NCBI GenBank assembly: GCA_964485345.1
Contig: CAZAJB010000003.1
Coordinates: 14,281 to 78,280, forward strand
Reading direction: 5' to 3'
DNA: 64,000 nucleotides
DNA from: UBA5420 sp964485345
Lineage (GTDB): Bacteria; Bacillota; Limnochordia; Darwinibacteriales; Darwinibacteriaceae
Shown here: piece by piece, positions 46,177 through 55,911 of the stretch
Position numbering within the stretch: the first letter of the stretch is position 1
How the letters are laid out: each line of letters starts with the position of its first letter
The notes under the pieces: generated by a model
Database searches by the model: none
What the model was told of the DNA's origin: nothing
The model's input: only the letters and a program-made list of their open reading frames with translations
Translations under genes and position numbers: made by a program

Positions 46177-47025
46177 TCAAGGCGAAGACCGCAGTCCCCT
46201 AAAACCTTCTCCAAGGACTTCATGGACATCGTAAATAATCACAAAAGCTCTCTTATCCGTCTCCGCCACAATGCTCTTCAATGTAGCGATCTCCATGCGC
46301 GAGACAATGGCTAAGAGGATTTGCCTGTCATGCTTGGTATACATGCCCCGGCCATCGAGCATCGTCACTCCTCGCTCGAGTCGGTCCATGATCCTTTGAC
46401 CAATCGTTTCTGGGTCATCGGAAATAACCAGACAAGCCTTAGCGTAGCTTTGGCCTTCCTGCACCAAGTCCACGGCTTTCGTCGTAATAAAAACGGCAAT
46501 CAGCGCGTACATGGCCAGTTCCGGCCCAAAGGCGATACCCGCTAGGACAATCACAAACCCATCTACAATGAGCAGGGCCTGGCCAACACTCGTGGGAAAG
46601 AAGCGGGCCACCAACTGTGCAGCCATATCGGTGCCTCCCGTGGAACCACCTGCACGAAACGCTATCCCTAGGCCAATTCCGGACAGTACGCCCCCATAGA
46701 TGGCCGCCAGCAATAAGTCACTAGTGGGAGGAGTAGCAAACCGGTTGAAAATGTCCACAAAAATGGACAGGGTAATGGTTCCAAACAGTGTTTTTGCACC
46801 GAAGACAGGTCCAAAAACACGCCAGCTCAACAAGAACAGGGGAATATTCAACAGAAGCATCGTGACCCCAACAGAGAGCCCCGTGAGGTGATAGGCGACT
46901 GTGGCGAGACCGCTGACACCCCCTGCGGCAATCTTGGCAGGAATGAGGAAGTAACTGACCCCAACAGCCGTGATCATGACTCCAAGCAGAACCCCGCCAT
47001 AACCCAAAAGAACCCTCTTAAGCAT
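46177..47025 (-). CDS. YitT-family membrane protein
   Basis: A 282-aa protein with about five transmembrane helices (YitT_membrane, formerly DUF161) and a C-terminal soluble DUF2179 ferredoxin-like domain from about residue 205. Family marks are VSYFLIPAKIAAGGVSGLA, AFRAGGSTGGTD and DGRGMYT. The transported substrate, if any, is unknown. The start at 47025 has GGGGAGGTAGG before it. It lies four bases beyond the tagA stop and is the last gene of the envelope cluster. Confidence 0.9.
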   Translation of the reverse strand: MLKRVLLGYGGVLLGVMITAVGVSYFLIPAKIAAGGVSGLATVAYHLTGLSVGVTMLLLNIPLFLLSWRVFGPVFGAKTLFGTITLSIFVDIFNRFATPPTSDLLLAAIYGGVLSGIGLGIAFRAGGSTGGTDMAAQLVARFFPTSVGQALLIVDGFVIVLAGIAFGPELAMYALIAVFITTKAVDLVQEGQSYAKACLVISDDPETIGQRIMDRLERGVTMLDGRGMYTKHDRQILLAIVSRMEIATLKSIVAETDKRAFVIIYDVHEVLGEGFRGLRSSP

Positions 47026-47029
47026 ATGC

Positions 47030-47767
47030 CTACCTCCCCTGCCGAAATCGCCAGAACACAACAGATAACACAAAAAACGGCAAGACCAATAAACGTTTGA
47101 TCCTCCAAGGTTGCCGAATCAGACGATAGAGCCATTCCACGTTGATTTTGCGCATCCAGAGCGGGGCACGTTTATCTACACCTGCCCACACATTGAAACT
47201 CCCGCCCACTCCTATAGCCAGCGGTATCTTAAGGGCTCCTAGATGAGCTGCGAGCCACTTTTCCTGGCGTGGCACGCCCAGGGCAGCTAGTAGTATGTGG
47301 GGATTTAGGTGCTGAATTGTCGCCAGGATCTCCTCTTCTTCCTCTCCAGATGCAAAGAAGCCATGGTGAGTGCCGACGATTTTCAAGTCGGAGTGTTCCC
47401 GCAGGAGTGCCTGTGCCGCCTGGTCTGAAACACCTTCTTCACCGCCTAAGAAGAACACGCTCCAACCTCTAGCAGCCGCCTGCTCCAGCAAACCTTCAGC
47501 GAGTTCGATGCCGGGAATTCTCTCCGGCACCGGCTTACCAAGAAAGCGGGCAGCCCAGACAACGCCAATTCCGTCTGCCACCACCAAATCCGCTCGTTCC
47601 ATGATTTCTGCCAGCAGTTGATCGCCCCTGGCCTTCATCACCATCTCTGGGTTCGCCGTAATCACCAAATGAGCATCACCGTCAGCCACAAACGATGCCA
47701 AGCGACCTTGGGCCTCTGCCATGGTCACTGGATCAAACCCACTGCCTAAGATCTGCGTCCTTTGCAT
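47030..47767 (-). CDS. tagA: WecG/TagA/CpsF-family glycosyltransferase
   Basis: A 245-aa GT26 enzyme. TagA transfers N-acetylmannosamine to undecaprenyl-PP-GlcNAc, the first committed linkage step for teichoic acids and secondary cell-wall polymers. Marks are TANPEMVMKA, ADGIGVVWAARFLGKPVPERIPGIEL, FLGG and the GVPRQEKWL stretch. The C-terminus has a basic amphipathic segment for membrane contact. It follows csaB by four bases, consistent with a shared pathway for a pyruvylated wall polymer. Confidence 0.94.
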   Translation of the reverse strand: MQRTQILGSGFDPVTMAEAQGRLASFVADGDAHLVITANPEMVMKARGDQLLAEIMERADLVVADGIGVVWAARFLGKPVPERIPGIELAEGLLEQAAARGWSVFFLGGEEGVSDQAAQALLREHSDLKIVGTHHGFFASGEEEEEILATIQHLNPHILLAALGVPRQEKWLAAHLGALKIPLAIGVGGSFNVWAGVDKRAPLWMRKINVEWLYRLIRQPWRIKRLLVLPFFVLSVVFWRFRQGR

Positions 47768-47771
47768 GCTC

Positions 47772-48806
47772 TCATCTCACCACCACTCTAGCCAACATCG
47801 CGCGATTTTTCAGGGCACTGATTCGTACGACCTCCAAGGCTTTACGATAGTCTAACCTATGCTGATCCGCGTTCTGCAATACTCTATCCACACCCAAAGC
47901 TAGATCCCCCACGTCCTCCAGTTCAAAGCAGGGAATCTGGAGCTGCTCACTAATGGCGGCAACCTTGGGATCGTAGTTCAAGCCTAAAGGTTGACAGTCA
48001 TGCAGGGCACTGAAGATCAGTCCATGCAGACGCATGGATACAAAGAGACTGGCTCCAGAGAACACCTGGCCCAAGGTCTCAAGTGTTACGCCTTGATGAA
48101 CCTTTAGGTCCGAGCATCTTTCCTGCAGGGCCTGGCCCATCTCTAAGTCCCCGGGACCTAGAGGCAAGAACTCCACAGTAAAACCTTGGTCCTGCCAATA
48201 CCTAGACTGATGGAGCCAAAGATCCTGCTGCCACTCCCAACCCTCATAGGGTCGCAAATTGAACAATATCCTGCGTGACTTGGGCCCAAGATCCTCCACT
48301 AATCCATGCTGGAAGACAGGATCGGCACAAAGCTGAATTTTCTCCGCTGGCACTCCCAAGTCGACTAGAAACTGTAGGCTACCTTCGTTACGTACCGAGC
48401 AGGCGAGGCTGCGTTTGAAGGCCCTGGCTATCCATGAGCGAAAAAAACCACTTCGCACCGGACCTAGTCCCTGTCCATACATGACCACTGGGACGCCGCG
48501 GAGATGTGCCAATTCCACCAAGCCCAGATAATAGGGAATGCTCCGCTTGCTGGTCACATCCTGCAACAAGGAACCTCCCCCACTAAGAAAAAGGCGCGCG
48601 GTTCCCATTTTGTTCCATATTTGCCTAAGATCGTAACGGGGTAAAGCCCTCACTCCCAGTTGCCCGGCTGTCATCTGCGGGTTATTCGACAGTACGACAA
48701 TCTCTTCGCTCGGAACGCCGAGGGCAAGGAGATCCTCGCATACGGTAGCCAGGATTGCCTCATCGCCCAGATTATCGAATCCGTAATAGCCCGAGATTAA
48801 TATCAC
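47772..48806 (-). CDS. csaB: polysaccharide pyruvyl transferase CsaB
   Basis: Adds ketal-pyruvate to a secondary cell-wall polysaccharide, the ligand of SLH domains that anchor S-layer proteins. The 344-aa protein begins ILISGYYGFDNLGDEAIL, contains LSGGGSLLQDVTSKRSIPYYLG, and ends with the R-L-H glycosyltransferase-like part (SMRLHGLIFSALHD). A GTG at 48806 with AGGAGG seven bases before is chosen over a TTG at 48812. It overlaps the DUF5693 gene by 35 bases. Confidence 0.95.
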   Translation of the reverse strand: MILISGYYGFDNLGDEAILATVCEDLLALGVPSEEIVVLSNNPQMTAGQLGVRALPRYDLRQIWNKMGTARLFLSGGGSLLQDVTSKRSIPYYLGLVELAHLRGVPVVMYGQGLGPVRSGFFRSWIARAFKRSLACSVRNEGSLQFLVDLGVPAEKIQLCADPVFQHGLVEDLGPKSRRILFNLRPYEGWEWQQDLWLHQSRYWQDQGFTVEFLPLGPGDLEMGQALQERCSDLKVHQGVTLETLGQVFSGASLFVSMRLHGLIFSALHDCQPLGLNYDPKVAAISEQLQIPCFELEDVGDLALGVDRVLQNADQHRLDYRKALEVVRISALKNRAMLARVVVR

Positions 48807-50418
48807 TGCCAAGCCTCCTCTTCGCCCAGTTCAATACTGCAAAGATGATCCAGCCTAGGAGGTATCCAAAGAACAACCCATAGAATGTCCTGAGTAGACT
48901 TACCCATAGAAAGGTATGGGTGTGTGTAAAGGTATTGACAAGCGATATCTGCCCAATGACGGCCACAGGAAGCCACCAGGACCTACGTCGTTCCTTGGAA
49001 TGGAGGGCCAAGTATAAGGCAGGATGGCCTAGGAACAGTTCCTTCGTGCGGGGGCGTACAACGAGTAGGTTTTCTAAGAATTCCCGCGCCCTAACTTCAA
49101 AGCCCAAGGCAGGGAGCCCAAAATTACCCGTTCGCAGTATATAAACGACACCCAGGAGACCAAGGACCCCTGCCAAGAGCAAGTAAGGCACTGGGATACT
49201 CCTTTGTAGCCAGCCCCGCAAAGGCCGAATCAAGCTGAAGATCACTAGGGCTATTGGGACAACATGCATGAGTTTAACCCCTCGAAACTCCTGGACCTTG
49301 ATCAAGAACTCCGTTCCGCTCAGCATGGTCACAACAAAGAGCGCGCCGATCATGGAAATTAGAGAGATACCAATATAGTTCGTCAACGGCCTCTTGCCCC
49401 AATCGAGCTGCAGGGCCAGGGAGGGGAAAATGATTGCTGCCACAAGGGCCAAGCCCTGTCTACCCCAGGTCGGTGCGATGGTAAGTAGGGCTAGACTCAG
49501 TGCTAGTGCCACCACTCCCAACCAGAGGATCAGCGTCTCCCAACGGGGAAAGAGATCCATGGCGTACCAAACAGAGGCTGCTAGAATTCCTGCCCCAACC
49601 ACGGCTGTCCAAACCCAAGCGATACGCCAAAGTGGAAAGGGCTGTGCTTGTCCTACGGCAAAACCAGCCTCTACTAACCTCGCCTGTAGTCGATCCAAGA
49701 GGTGCAAGGAACGCTCCAAGCTATCCTCGCTCTCTACAAAGGGCCTCACATAGAGTACCCGTATATTTCGTTCTGTGACTGCCCGCATGTAACGATTCAA
49801 AATGCGCTCATCGGATAAGACCTCCATCTCGCGGGCACTGATGCCGTGAAGTCTAACCATGGTGCTTGGTTGGGCGGAGCCAATGAAAGGCGCAGAGAAC
49901 TCCACCATGGCCAGTGTGGCACGGCTCCCATAGAAACTCTCCATGTCCATCGGACTCTGACCACTAACAATGATCAGTTCCGGATGATATGGAAGCCAAG
50001 TTGGGTCAATATCCCAGGGGGCAGTATTGAGCTTGGGAGCCACTTTCAGGCCGGCCTGGGATACCAACTCCAACTGCTCCGCTTCAAATTGGACGGGCAA
50101 GGTTAGATACCTACCCAAGTCTGTGACGCTCTCAAGTAGAAACTCCCTGACTCCTTCAGGCAGCGCTATCCCCGCAAGCATCATCTCTCCCACACTCGTA
50201 GGCTGGACCGCGATGGTTGAGACTCCAGCCGACTTCAACTGGGATAAAAGCTCTTTTTGTTCAATATCCTGCGCAGCACTCAACGCAAAAAGGCCTGGCA
50301 AATCATAGACGATTTCCACCGTAGAATTAGGAACCTCTATCGTCCAGCGCTGGATAAAGACGCCTAAGGAGGTTAGGATAGCGAGCAGAATGACAACAGC
50401 AAGAACTCGTTTCATCAC
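48772..50418 (-). CDS. DUF5693 family membrane protein
   Basis: A 548-aa protein with one N-terminal signal anchor (residues 4-22), an extracytoplasmic domain of about 230 residues containing FALSAAQDIEQ and VVSGQSPMD-like strands, and then seven or eight transmembrane helices. It usually precedes csaB in Bacillota, so it is probably part of wall-polymer assembly or export, but no biochemical role is established to my knowledge. Its start overlaps the DUF2993 gene as ATGA. Confidence 0.88.
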   Translation of the reverse strand: MMKRVLAVVILLAILTSLGVFIQRWTIEVPNSTVEIVYDLPGLFALSAAQDIEQKELLSQLKSAGVSTIAVQPTSVGEMMLAGIALPEGVREFLLESVTDLGRYLTLPVQFEAEQLELVSQAGLKVAPKLNTAPWDIDPTWLPYHPELIIVSGQSPMDMESFYGSRATLAMVEFSAPFIGSAQPSTMVRLHGISAREMEVLSDERILNRYMRAVTERNIRVLYVRPFVESEDSLERSLHLLDRLQARLVEAGFAVGQAQPFPLWRIAWVWTAVVGAGILAASVWYAMDLFPRWETLILWLGVVALALSLALLTIAPTWGRQGLALVAAIIFPSLALQLDWGKRPLTNYIGISLISMIGALFVVTMLSGTEFLIKVQEFRGVKLMHVVPIALVIFSLIRPLRGWLQRSIPVPYLLLAGVLGLLGVVYILRTGNFGLPALGFEVRAREFLENLLVVRPRTKELFLGHPALYLALHSKERRRSWWLPVAVIGQISLVNTFTHTHTFLWVSLLRTFYGLFFGYLLGWIIFAVLNWAKRRLGSDINLGLLRIR

Positions 50419-51113
50419 AGTCCTCCAAACTCAATCAAAATCTGCTGTTCTTCAAGGAAAACCTCCTTGATCTCCACAGGATAGGGAAACACGCCAAAGT
50501 CCATGATAAACTCGTAATTATCACTCAGTACTTCCAACAAAATGGAAGGGACGCTAGCGTCATGCAGCGCTACATCTCTCAAGGCATAACGCAAGGCCGT
50601 GCCGTGGTGCACCTCAAGATCACCTGTGACAGTGACCGTCCACTCCATGTTCCAGAAGCTGATGGTACCGGCCAGATCAACCCCTCCAGGAGATACTTGT
50701 AGGCTCAAGAACCGATCCGGGTCAACCACGTCCCACAGTAGCTCGTTGAGGGCATCTTCGGTGACAACAATCTCGCCTTGCACATTTGTCACCTCGGTAT
50801 AGACTAATTCTTGCTCTTGCCACAGCAAACGGGGATCAAAACGGATCTCCTTTCCATGGAGTTCCACCCTGGCAATATGAAGGCCATCAATAATGGCATT
50901 TCTCGCGATCAGGTCCAGGCTCGGTAAACGCCCAAAGAGCAGCTCCCAGCCCCAAGGTGCCCCAACATCCACCTTAACGTCAGTAGACTGCAAGGATTCC
51001 TCGATCTCTTGTTGTAATTGGTCAGCTAAATGCGGAATCAAGAGAATTCTTGGGAGACCGATGATGACAAGCAAGACCGCAACTACTGCTATGATTCGTC
51101 GGTACCGTTTCAT
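50415..51113 (-). CDS. DUF2993/LmeA-like lipid-binding protein
   Basis: A 232-aa protein with an N-terminal membrane anchor (residues 6-24) and a beta-rich domain resembling DUF2993 (LmeA), a tubular lipid-binding fold, with EDALNELLW and NYEFIMDFGVFPYPVEIKEV among its segments. LmeA assists lipomannan maturation in mycobacteria; here it heads an envelope-polymer cluster. The family call is moderate. Confidence 0.65.
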   Translation of the reverse strand: MKRYRRIIAVVAVLLVIIGLPRILLIPHLADQLQQEIEESLQSTDVKVDVGAPWGWELLFGRLPSLDLIARNAIIDGLHIARVELHGKEIRFDPRLLWQEQELVYTEVTNVQGEIVVTEDALNELLWDVVDPDRFLSLQVSPGGVDLAGTISFWNMEWTVTVTGDLEVHHGTALRYALRDVALHDASVPSILLEVLSDNYEFIMDFGVFPYPVEIKEVFLEEQQILIEFGGL

Positions 51114-51179
51114 CTATGCAGCTCACTCCACTTCTCAAAAGATGGCCCTTTCCCCTTGAAAAAGGCCATCTTGCTTTGC

Positions 51180-52260
51180 TTACTTCAGTTTAAGGAATCC
51201 TTCAATGAAGGGATCTAAATCGCCGTCCATCACGGCGTTTACATTACCCACTTCTACGTTGCTGCGATGATCCTTAACCAGAGTATAAGGACAGAACACA
51301 TAAGAGCGGATCTGGCTACCCCAGGCAATGTCTCGTTGCTGGCCCTTGAGGCTGTCCATCTTAGCCCTCTGCTCCTCCATTTGCCGCTCTAAGAGCCGCG
51401 CCCGGAGAATCTTCAAAGCTGCTTCTCGATTAGAATGTTGGGAACGTTCCGATTGGCACTGCACCACAATCCCAGAGGGCAAGTGCGTAATGCGAATGGC
51501 CGAGTCAGTCTTGTTCACGTGCTGACCACCAGCACCGCTAGCACGATAGGTATCAATACGCAAGTCATCTGGATTGATGGCTACCGTGACATCATCCTCA
51601 ATCTCCGGTAGCACTTCTACCGATGAAAAGGAGGTATGCCTGCGGCCTGAAGAATCAAAAGGTGAGATACGGACAAGACGATGCACGCCCTTTTCGCTCC
51701 TAAGATAGCCATAGGCATTCGTCCCTTGAATGAGCAAGGTTGCATCCTTGAGGCCCGCCTCGTCGCCTGGCTGGTAGTCCAGAACTTCCACCGTGTAATC
51801 CTGATCTTCCGCCCAGCGTGTATACATCCGAAGAAGCATGGATGCCCAATCTTGGGACTCGGTACCACCGGCCCCGGGGTGAATGGTCAAGATGGCGTTA
51901 CCTCCATCATACTCTCCGCTGAGCAACGACGCTAACTCCAGCTCATCCACTGCCCGCTGAAGTCCAGGCAAAAGGGTATCTAATTCTGCTTGGAGACCTA
52001 CATCCGCAGCCTCGTCTAATAGTTCTACAAGTGTAAGAGCCTCTTCGTGGAGATCGCGGACCCCAGTCCACTGTTGAATGATTCGCTTTACGCCACTTAT
52101 CTCCTTGGTCGTTTGTTGGGCCAATTCTTGGTTATCCCAAAAGCCTTGCTCCAGCATGCTCTCCTCGAGCTCTTTTAATCTTGTTTCATTATCATCAATG
52201 TCAAAGATAACCTCGCATTTCCTCAATCCGCCTACCCAAGTCGATCAGTAACTCTTGCAT
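51180..52260 (-). CDS. prfB: peptide chain release factor 2 with programmed +1 frameshift
   Basis: Recognises UGA and UAA stop codons and releases the peptide. Translation starts at the ATG at 52258-52260 (MQELLIDL...), runs 19 codons to CTT (52204-52206), meets an in-frame TGA, and shifts +1 by skipping T at 52203 to continue from GAC at 52200-52202 to the end. The slippery sequence TATCTTTGAC is preceded by AGG, as in the known autoregulatory site. The product is about 359 aa, with the stop-reading motif SPF and the catalytic GGQ in SGAGGQHVNKT. It lies four bases after secA. Confidence 0.97.
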
Positions 52261-52264
52261 TGGA

Positions 52265-54772
52265 CTACCTCCCATGGCATTTCTTATATTTCTTGCCGCT
52301 TCCACAAGGGCAAGGATCATTGCGGCCAACCTTCTCTTCTACTCGGCGTGGCTTTTGCTCGGCACCCTCTCCCTGGTTGGTCCTGGCACCGGCCAGGCGA
52401 TCCTTTGGCTGCGTATAAGCACTCTCTTCGGCCAAGCGCACTTTAAAGAGCATGCTGATTGTCTCTTCCTGAATACTATTGACCATTTCCCGGAACATAT
52501 CATAGGCCTCAAGGCGGTACTCCAAAAGCGGATCGCGCTGTGCTAAAGCTCGGAGCCCAATGCCTTCCCGCAGATCGTCCATAGAACTTAAGTGATTCAT
52601 CCACTTTTGATCTGTGATTTGCAGCAGTACGACCTTTTCGATTTGCCTTTGCAGATCCGCCCCATACTTAGCCGTTCTCTCGGCATAGGCGCCCTGCGCA
52701 AAGTCGGCTAGTCTTTGGATGATCTCCTCAGGGCTCAGATCGCCGAGTTCCTTATCGCTCAGCGGTAAGCCCTTCCCCACAATCTCTGTATAGTGCTGCC
52801 GAATAGCGTCGATGTCCCACTCTTCAGGAATTATTTTTTCGTCAGCATAGCGATTTACAATCCGCCTCAAGACAGGTTCGAACATACCAGCTATTTGCTC
52901 CGAAATATTCTCATCTAAAAGGACGCCGCGCCGCTGCCCATAAATGACCTCCCGTTGCTGGTTCATCACATCGTCATACTCAAGGACTTGTTTACGGATC
53001 TCAAAATGGCGACTCTCTACTCGCTTTTGCGCGTTTTCGATGCCCTTGCTGATTTGGGGATGATCAATGACCTGATCCTCTTCCCAACCTAAACGATCCA
53101 TGATGCCCATGATGCGATCGGATCCAAACAAGCGCATAATGTCATCTTGCATGGACACATAAAACTGCGAAGACCCTGGGTCACCTTGCCTTCCTGCGCG
53201 CCCGCGCAACTGGTTGTCAATACGTCTCGATTCATGCCGTTCCGTACCAAGGATGTGGAGACCACCCAGCCCAACTACGCCTTCGCCTAAGACAATGTCA
53301 GTACCGCGACCCGCCATGTTGGTGGCAATGGTGACCATACCAGGCTGACCCGCCTGTTTTACGATTTCTGCCTCTTTATCATGGTACTTGGCATTCAAGA
53401 CCTGATGCTCTACACCCTTGCGTTTAAGCATGGCGCTGAAGGCCTCTGAGGTCTCAATACTAATGGTACCCACGAGGACAGGTTGGCCTTTACTGTGACG
53501 TTCCACAATATCGTTAATGATGGCCTCAGCCTTACCCTTAGCCGTCTTATAGACTGCGTCCGGCATATCTTGACGGATCATCGGCTTGTTGGTGGGTATG
53601 ACCACAACATCAAGACCATAGATTTTGCGGAACTCGTCTTCTTCAGTTTTGGCGGTACCTGTCATTCCTGCCAGCTTAGAGTACATTCTGAAATAGTTCT
53701 GATAGGTAATCGAAGCTAAGGTTTGGCTTTCCTTCAAGACAGAAACGCCTTCTTTGGCCTCAATACTCTGGTGCAAGCCGTCAGAATAGCGACGCCCCTC
53801 CATCATACGACCGGTGAACTCATCAACGATAATCACCTGGTCATCCTTCACCACATAATCCCGATCACGCATAAAAAACTCCTTGGCCTTCAACGCTTGA
53901 TTGAGGTAGTGGTTCAGTTCGAAGTGCACATCATCAAAGAGATTCTCTACACCTAGGATCTTCTCTACACGGGCTACGCCCTCTTCGGTAATTGCAATGG
54001 TTCGCGCTTTTTCGTCCACAGCATAATCCTGTTCGGGCCTGAGTTGTGGAACAATTTGAGCAAAACGCATGTAATGCTTAGCTGAGTCCTCTGCTGCTCC
54101 CGAAATAATCAGAGGCGTTCTGGCCTCATCAATCAGGATGGAGTCCACTTCGTCCACGATGGAATAGTGTAGTTCCCGTTGTACCATTTGATCAGAGGAT
54201 ACAACCATGTTATCGCGCAGATAGTCAAAACCGAATTCATTGTTGGTACCATAGGTGATATGGGCACCATAGGCTTCCTGGCGCTCCTGGAAACTCAACC
54301 CGTGGACTACAACTCCCACCTTGAGACCAAGAAACTCGTAAATTCGACCCATCCACTCCGAGTCACGCCGAGCCAGGTAATCATTGACGGTTACCACATG
54401 AACCCCTCGATTGGTCAGTGCATTGAGGTAGACAGGAAGAGTAGCCATAAGCGTCTTCCCTTCACCGGTTTTCATCTCCGCAATACGACCCTGGTGGAGA
54501 ATGATTCCACCCACGAGCTGCACATCAAAATGACGCATACCAAGAACACGCCTTGATGCCTCACGAACGGTTGCAAAGGCTTCCGGAAGGATATCGTCTA
54601 AAGCGGCGCCACCCTGCAGCCTTGCCTGAAAATCAGCGGTTTTGCAGCCAAGTTCGCTATCGCTGAGGGCCTGCATCGCCGGTTCGAGAGTATTGATGGA
54701 TTGAATAACCGGTTCTAGCCGTTTTAGCTCTCGTTCTGTAGGATCAAAAAAATTCTTTATACTCTTGAGCAC
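52265..54772 (-). CDS. secA: preprotein translocase ATPase SecA
   Basis: Drives Sec-dependent export through SecYEG. The 835-aa protein has Walker A MKTGEGKT near residue 101, Walker B-type VDEVDSILIDEA, the helicase-like motif QLRGRAGRQGDPG, and a C-terminal SEC-C zinc motif CPCGSGKKYKKCHG. The GTG start at 54772 follows GGGAGG and gives the usual N-terminus (VLKSIKNFFDPTERELK). It is between the unknown gene 54804 and prfB. Confidence 0.99.
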   Translation of the reverse strand: MLKSIKNFFDPTERELKRLEPVIQSINTLEPAMQALSDSELGCKTADFQARLQGGAALDDILPEAFATVREASRRVLGMRHFDVQLVGGIILHQGRIAEMKTGEGKTLMATLPVYLNALTNRGVHVVTVNDYLARRDSEWMGRIYEFLGLKVGVVVHGLSFQERQEAYGAHITYGTNNEFGFDYLRDNMVVSSDQMVQRELHYSIVDEVDSILIDEARTPLIISGAAEDSAKHYMRFAQIVPQLRPEQDYAVDEKARTIAITEEGVARVEKILGVENLFDDVHFELNHYLNQALKAKEFFMRDRDYVVKDDQVIIVDEFTGRMMEGRRYSDGLHQSIEAKEGVSVLKESQTLASITYQNYFRMYSKLAGMTGTAKTEEDEFRKIYGLDVVVIPTNKPMIRQDMPDAVYKTAKGKAEAIINDIVERHSKGQPVLVGTISIETSEAFSAMLKRKGVEHQVLNAKYHDKEAEIVKQAGQPGMVTIATNMAGRGTDIVLGEGVVGLGGLHILGTERHESRRIDNQLRGRAGRQGDPGSSQFYVSMQDDIMRLFGSDRIMGIMDRLGWEEDQVIDHPQISKGIENAQKRVESRHFEIRKQVLEYDDVMNQQREVIYGQRRGVLLDENISEQIAGMFEPVLRRIVNRYADEKIIPEEWDIDAIRQHYTEIVGKGLPLSDKELGDLSPEEIIQRLADFAQGAYAERTAKYGADLQRQIEKVVLLQITDQKWMNHLSSMDDLREGIGLRALAQRDPLLEYRLEAYDMFREMVNSIQEETISMLFKVRLAEESAYTQPKDRLAGARTNQGEGAEQKPRRVEEKVGRNDPCPCGSGKKYKKCHGR

Positions 54773-54803
54773 ATCTCTACCTCCCGGATCTATTTCTATC
54801 GTA

Positions 54804-55910
54804 CTATCCCTTGCTACCCGCGTCAATCAATGCCCATAGTCCCCCTGCTACAAGGGAGTGCCCGCCAAGCAAGACCGGAATCGGGGCTGCCATAGCGGCA
54901 CGGGTAAAGTCTCTGAGCATGGGATGGGAAATTAAGTCTACCTCTCCTAAATCCGATGCAAAGCGATCGGCAGATGTGAGCTGCCAACCAAAGTGTTCGA
55001 ATAGTACCCTGGTATCTAAGACGGCACCTAGCGCGATTTCTGCTAAGAAGTCAAAGAACTTCTGGAATCCTAGTTCTTCGACAAGTCTCCCCATGAGTGC
55101 TTTCACTTCGCCCCTGGCATCGCGCCCTAAAGCCTTCATTCCACGCTCCTCGGAATAAAGGCGCAAGCGGCAGCGAGTATTGGCATCTAGGTATTGAAAC
55201 AGGTTAGAACCTACACGACCATAAATGACCAATTCACCGTTGGGATTTCCAAGCAAATCTTTGATCGCTGTATAACGTTGAAAATCCCAGTTCAGATCGG
55301 CCACAGCCTGCCGGGTATGAACGCCCCGATCGGGATGCACCGACATAATCATAATATCGGTAGGAGTATCAATATCGAAGTTCAGACCCAGGGTGCGCTG
55401 GATGGGAATCCACCTCAATCCAGCTTCGTTACTCAAGGCCAGTGCCAGTGTGTTGTCGATAGCTGGGAGAGTGATGCTATTTACAGCTTGCCCAGGTGTA
55501 AAGCCCACAATGTCTGCAGAGTAGTAATTGTTAGCTAGCAGGATTCCATCATTTTGCTCCAATAGTTCGCTCAGATACGTAAACTCTGCAGATGAAATCA
55601 GGGGAGCGGATGCTCCCCCCATATACAAAACTTTTTCTAAGCCATAGGCCTGCACAACATCCCGTAAACGTTGCCCAAAATGGAAGGGTTCGCCGAGTTC
55701 TTCATCAACTACGACTTCGACTCCTGTTGATTGTAGTTGTGCCGCGAGCTCTTCATAGGGCGTTACCACGATAATGTGCTCCAAACCACCTTGCCTGGCC
55801 CGGTCCACAAGATCCAATACCATTCCTTGCCTAACCATCTGCATTTGCGCCTCTAGCGCACTACGCACTAGACCGCCTTCAAATACGACTAGGCTTACTG
55901 TCTGTGCCAT
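54804..55910 (-). CDS. nucleotidyltransferase-like (GT-A fold) protein of unknown function
   Basis: A 368-aa soluble protein. The first 220 residues look like a MobA/CofC-type GT-A nucleotidyltransferase: LVVFEGG at the start, LVDRARQGGLEHIIVVTPYEE, a GGASAPLIS strand end and the DIDTPTDIMIM motif common near the end of such domains. However, the usual N-terminal nucleotide loop (GGxxxRMG) is not obvious. The C-terminal 150 residues are helical and match no family I know. The ATG is one base after the hpf stop, so translation is coupled. Its position between hpf and secA is unusual compared with B. subtilis. Confidence 0.6.
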   Translation of the reverse strand: MAQTVSLVVFEGGLVRSALEAQMQMVRQGMVLDLVDRARQGGLEHIIVVTPYEELAAQLQSTGVEVVVDEELGEPFHFGQRLRDVVQAYGLEKVLYMGGASAPLISSAEFTYLSELLEQNDGILLANNYYSADIVGFTPGQAVNSITLPAIDNTLALALSNEAGLRWIPIQRTLGLNFDIDTPTDIMIMSVHPDRGVHTRQAVADLNWDFQRYTAIKDLLGNPNGELVIYGRVGSNLFQYLDANTRCRLRLYSEERGMKALGRDARGEVKALMGRLVEELGFQKFFDFLAEIALGAVLDTRVLFEHFGWQLTSADRFASDLGEVDLISHPMLRDFTRAAMAAPIPVLLGGHSLVAGGLWALIDAGSKG

Positions 55911-55911
55911 C

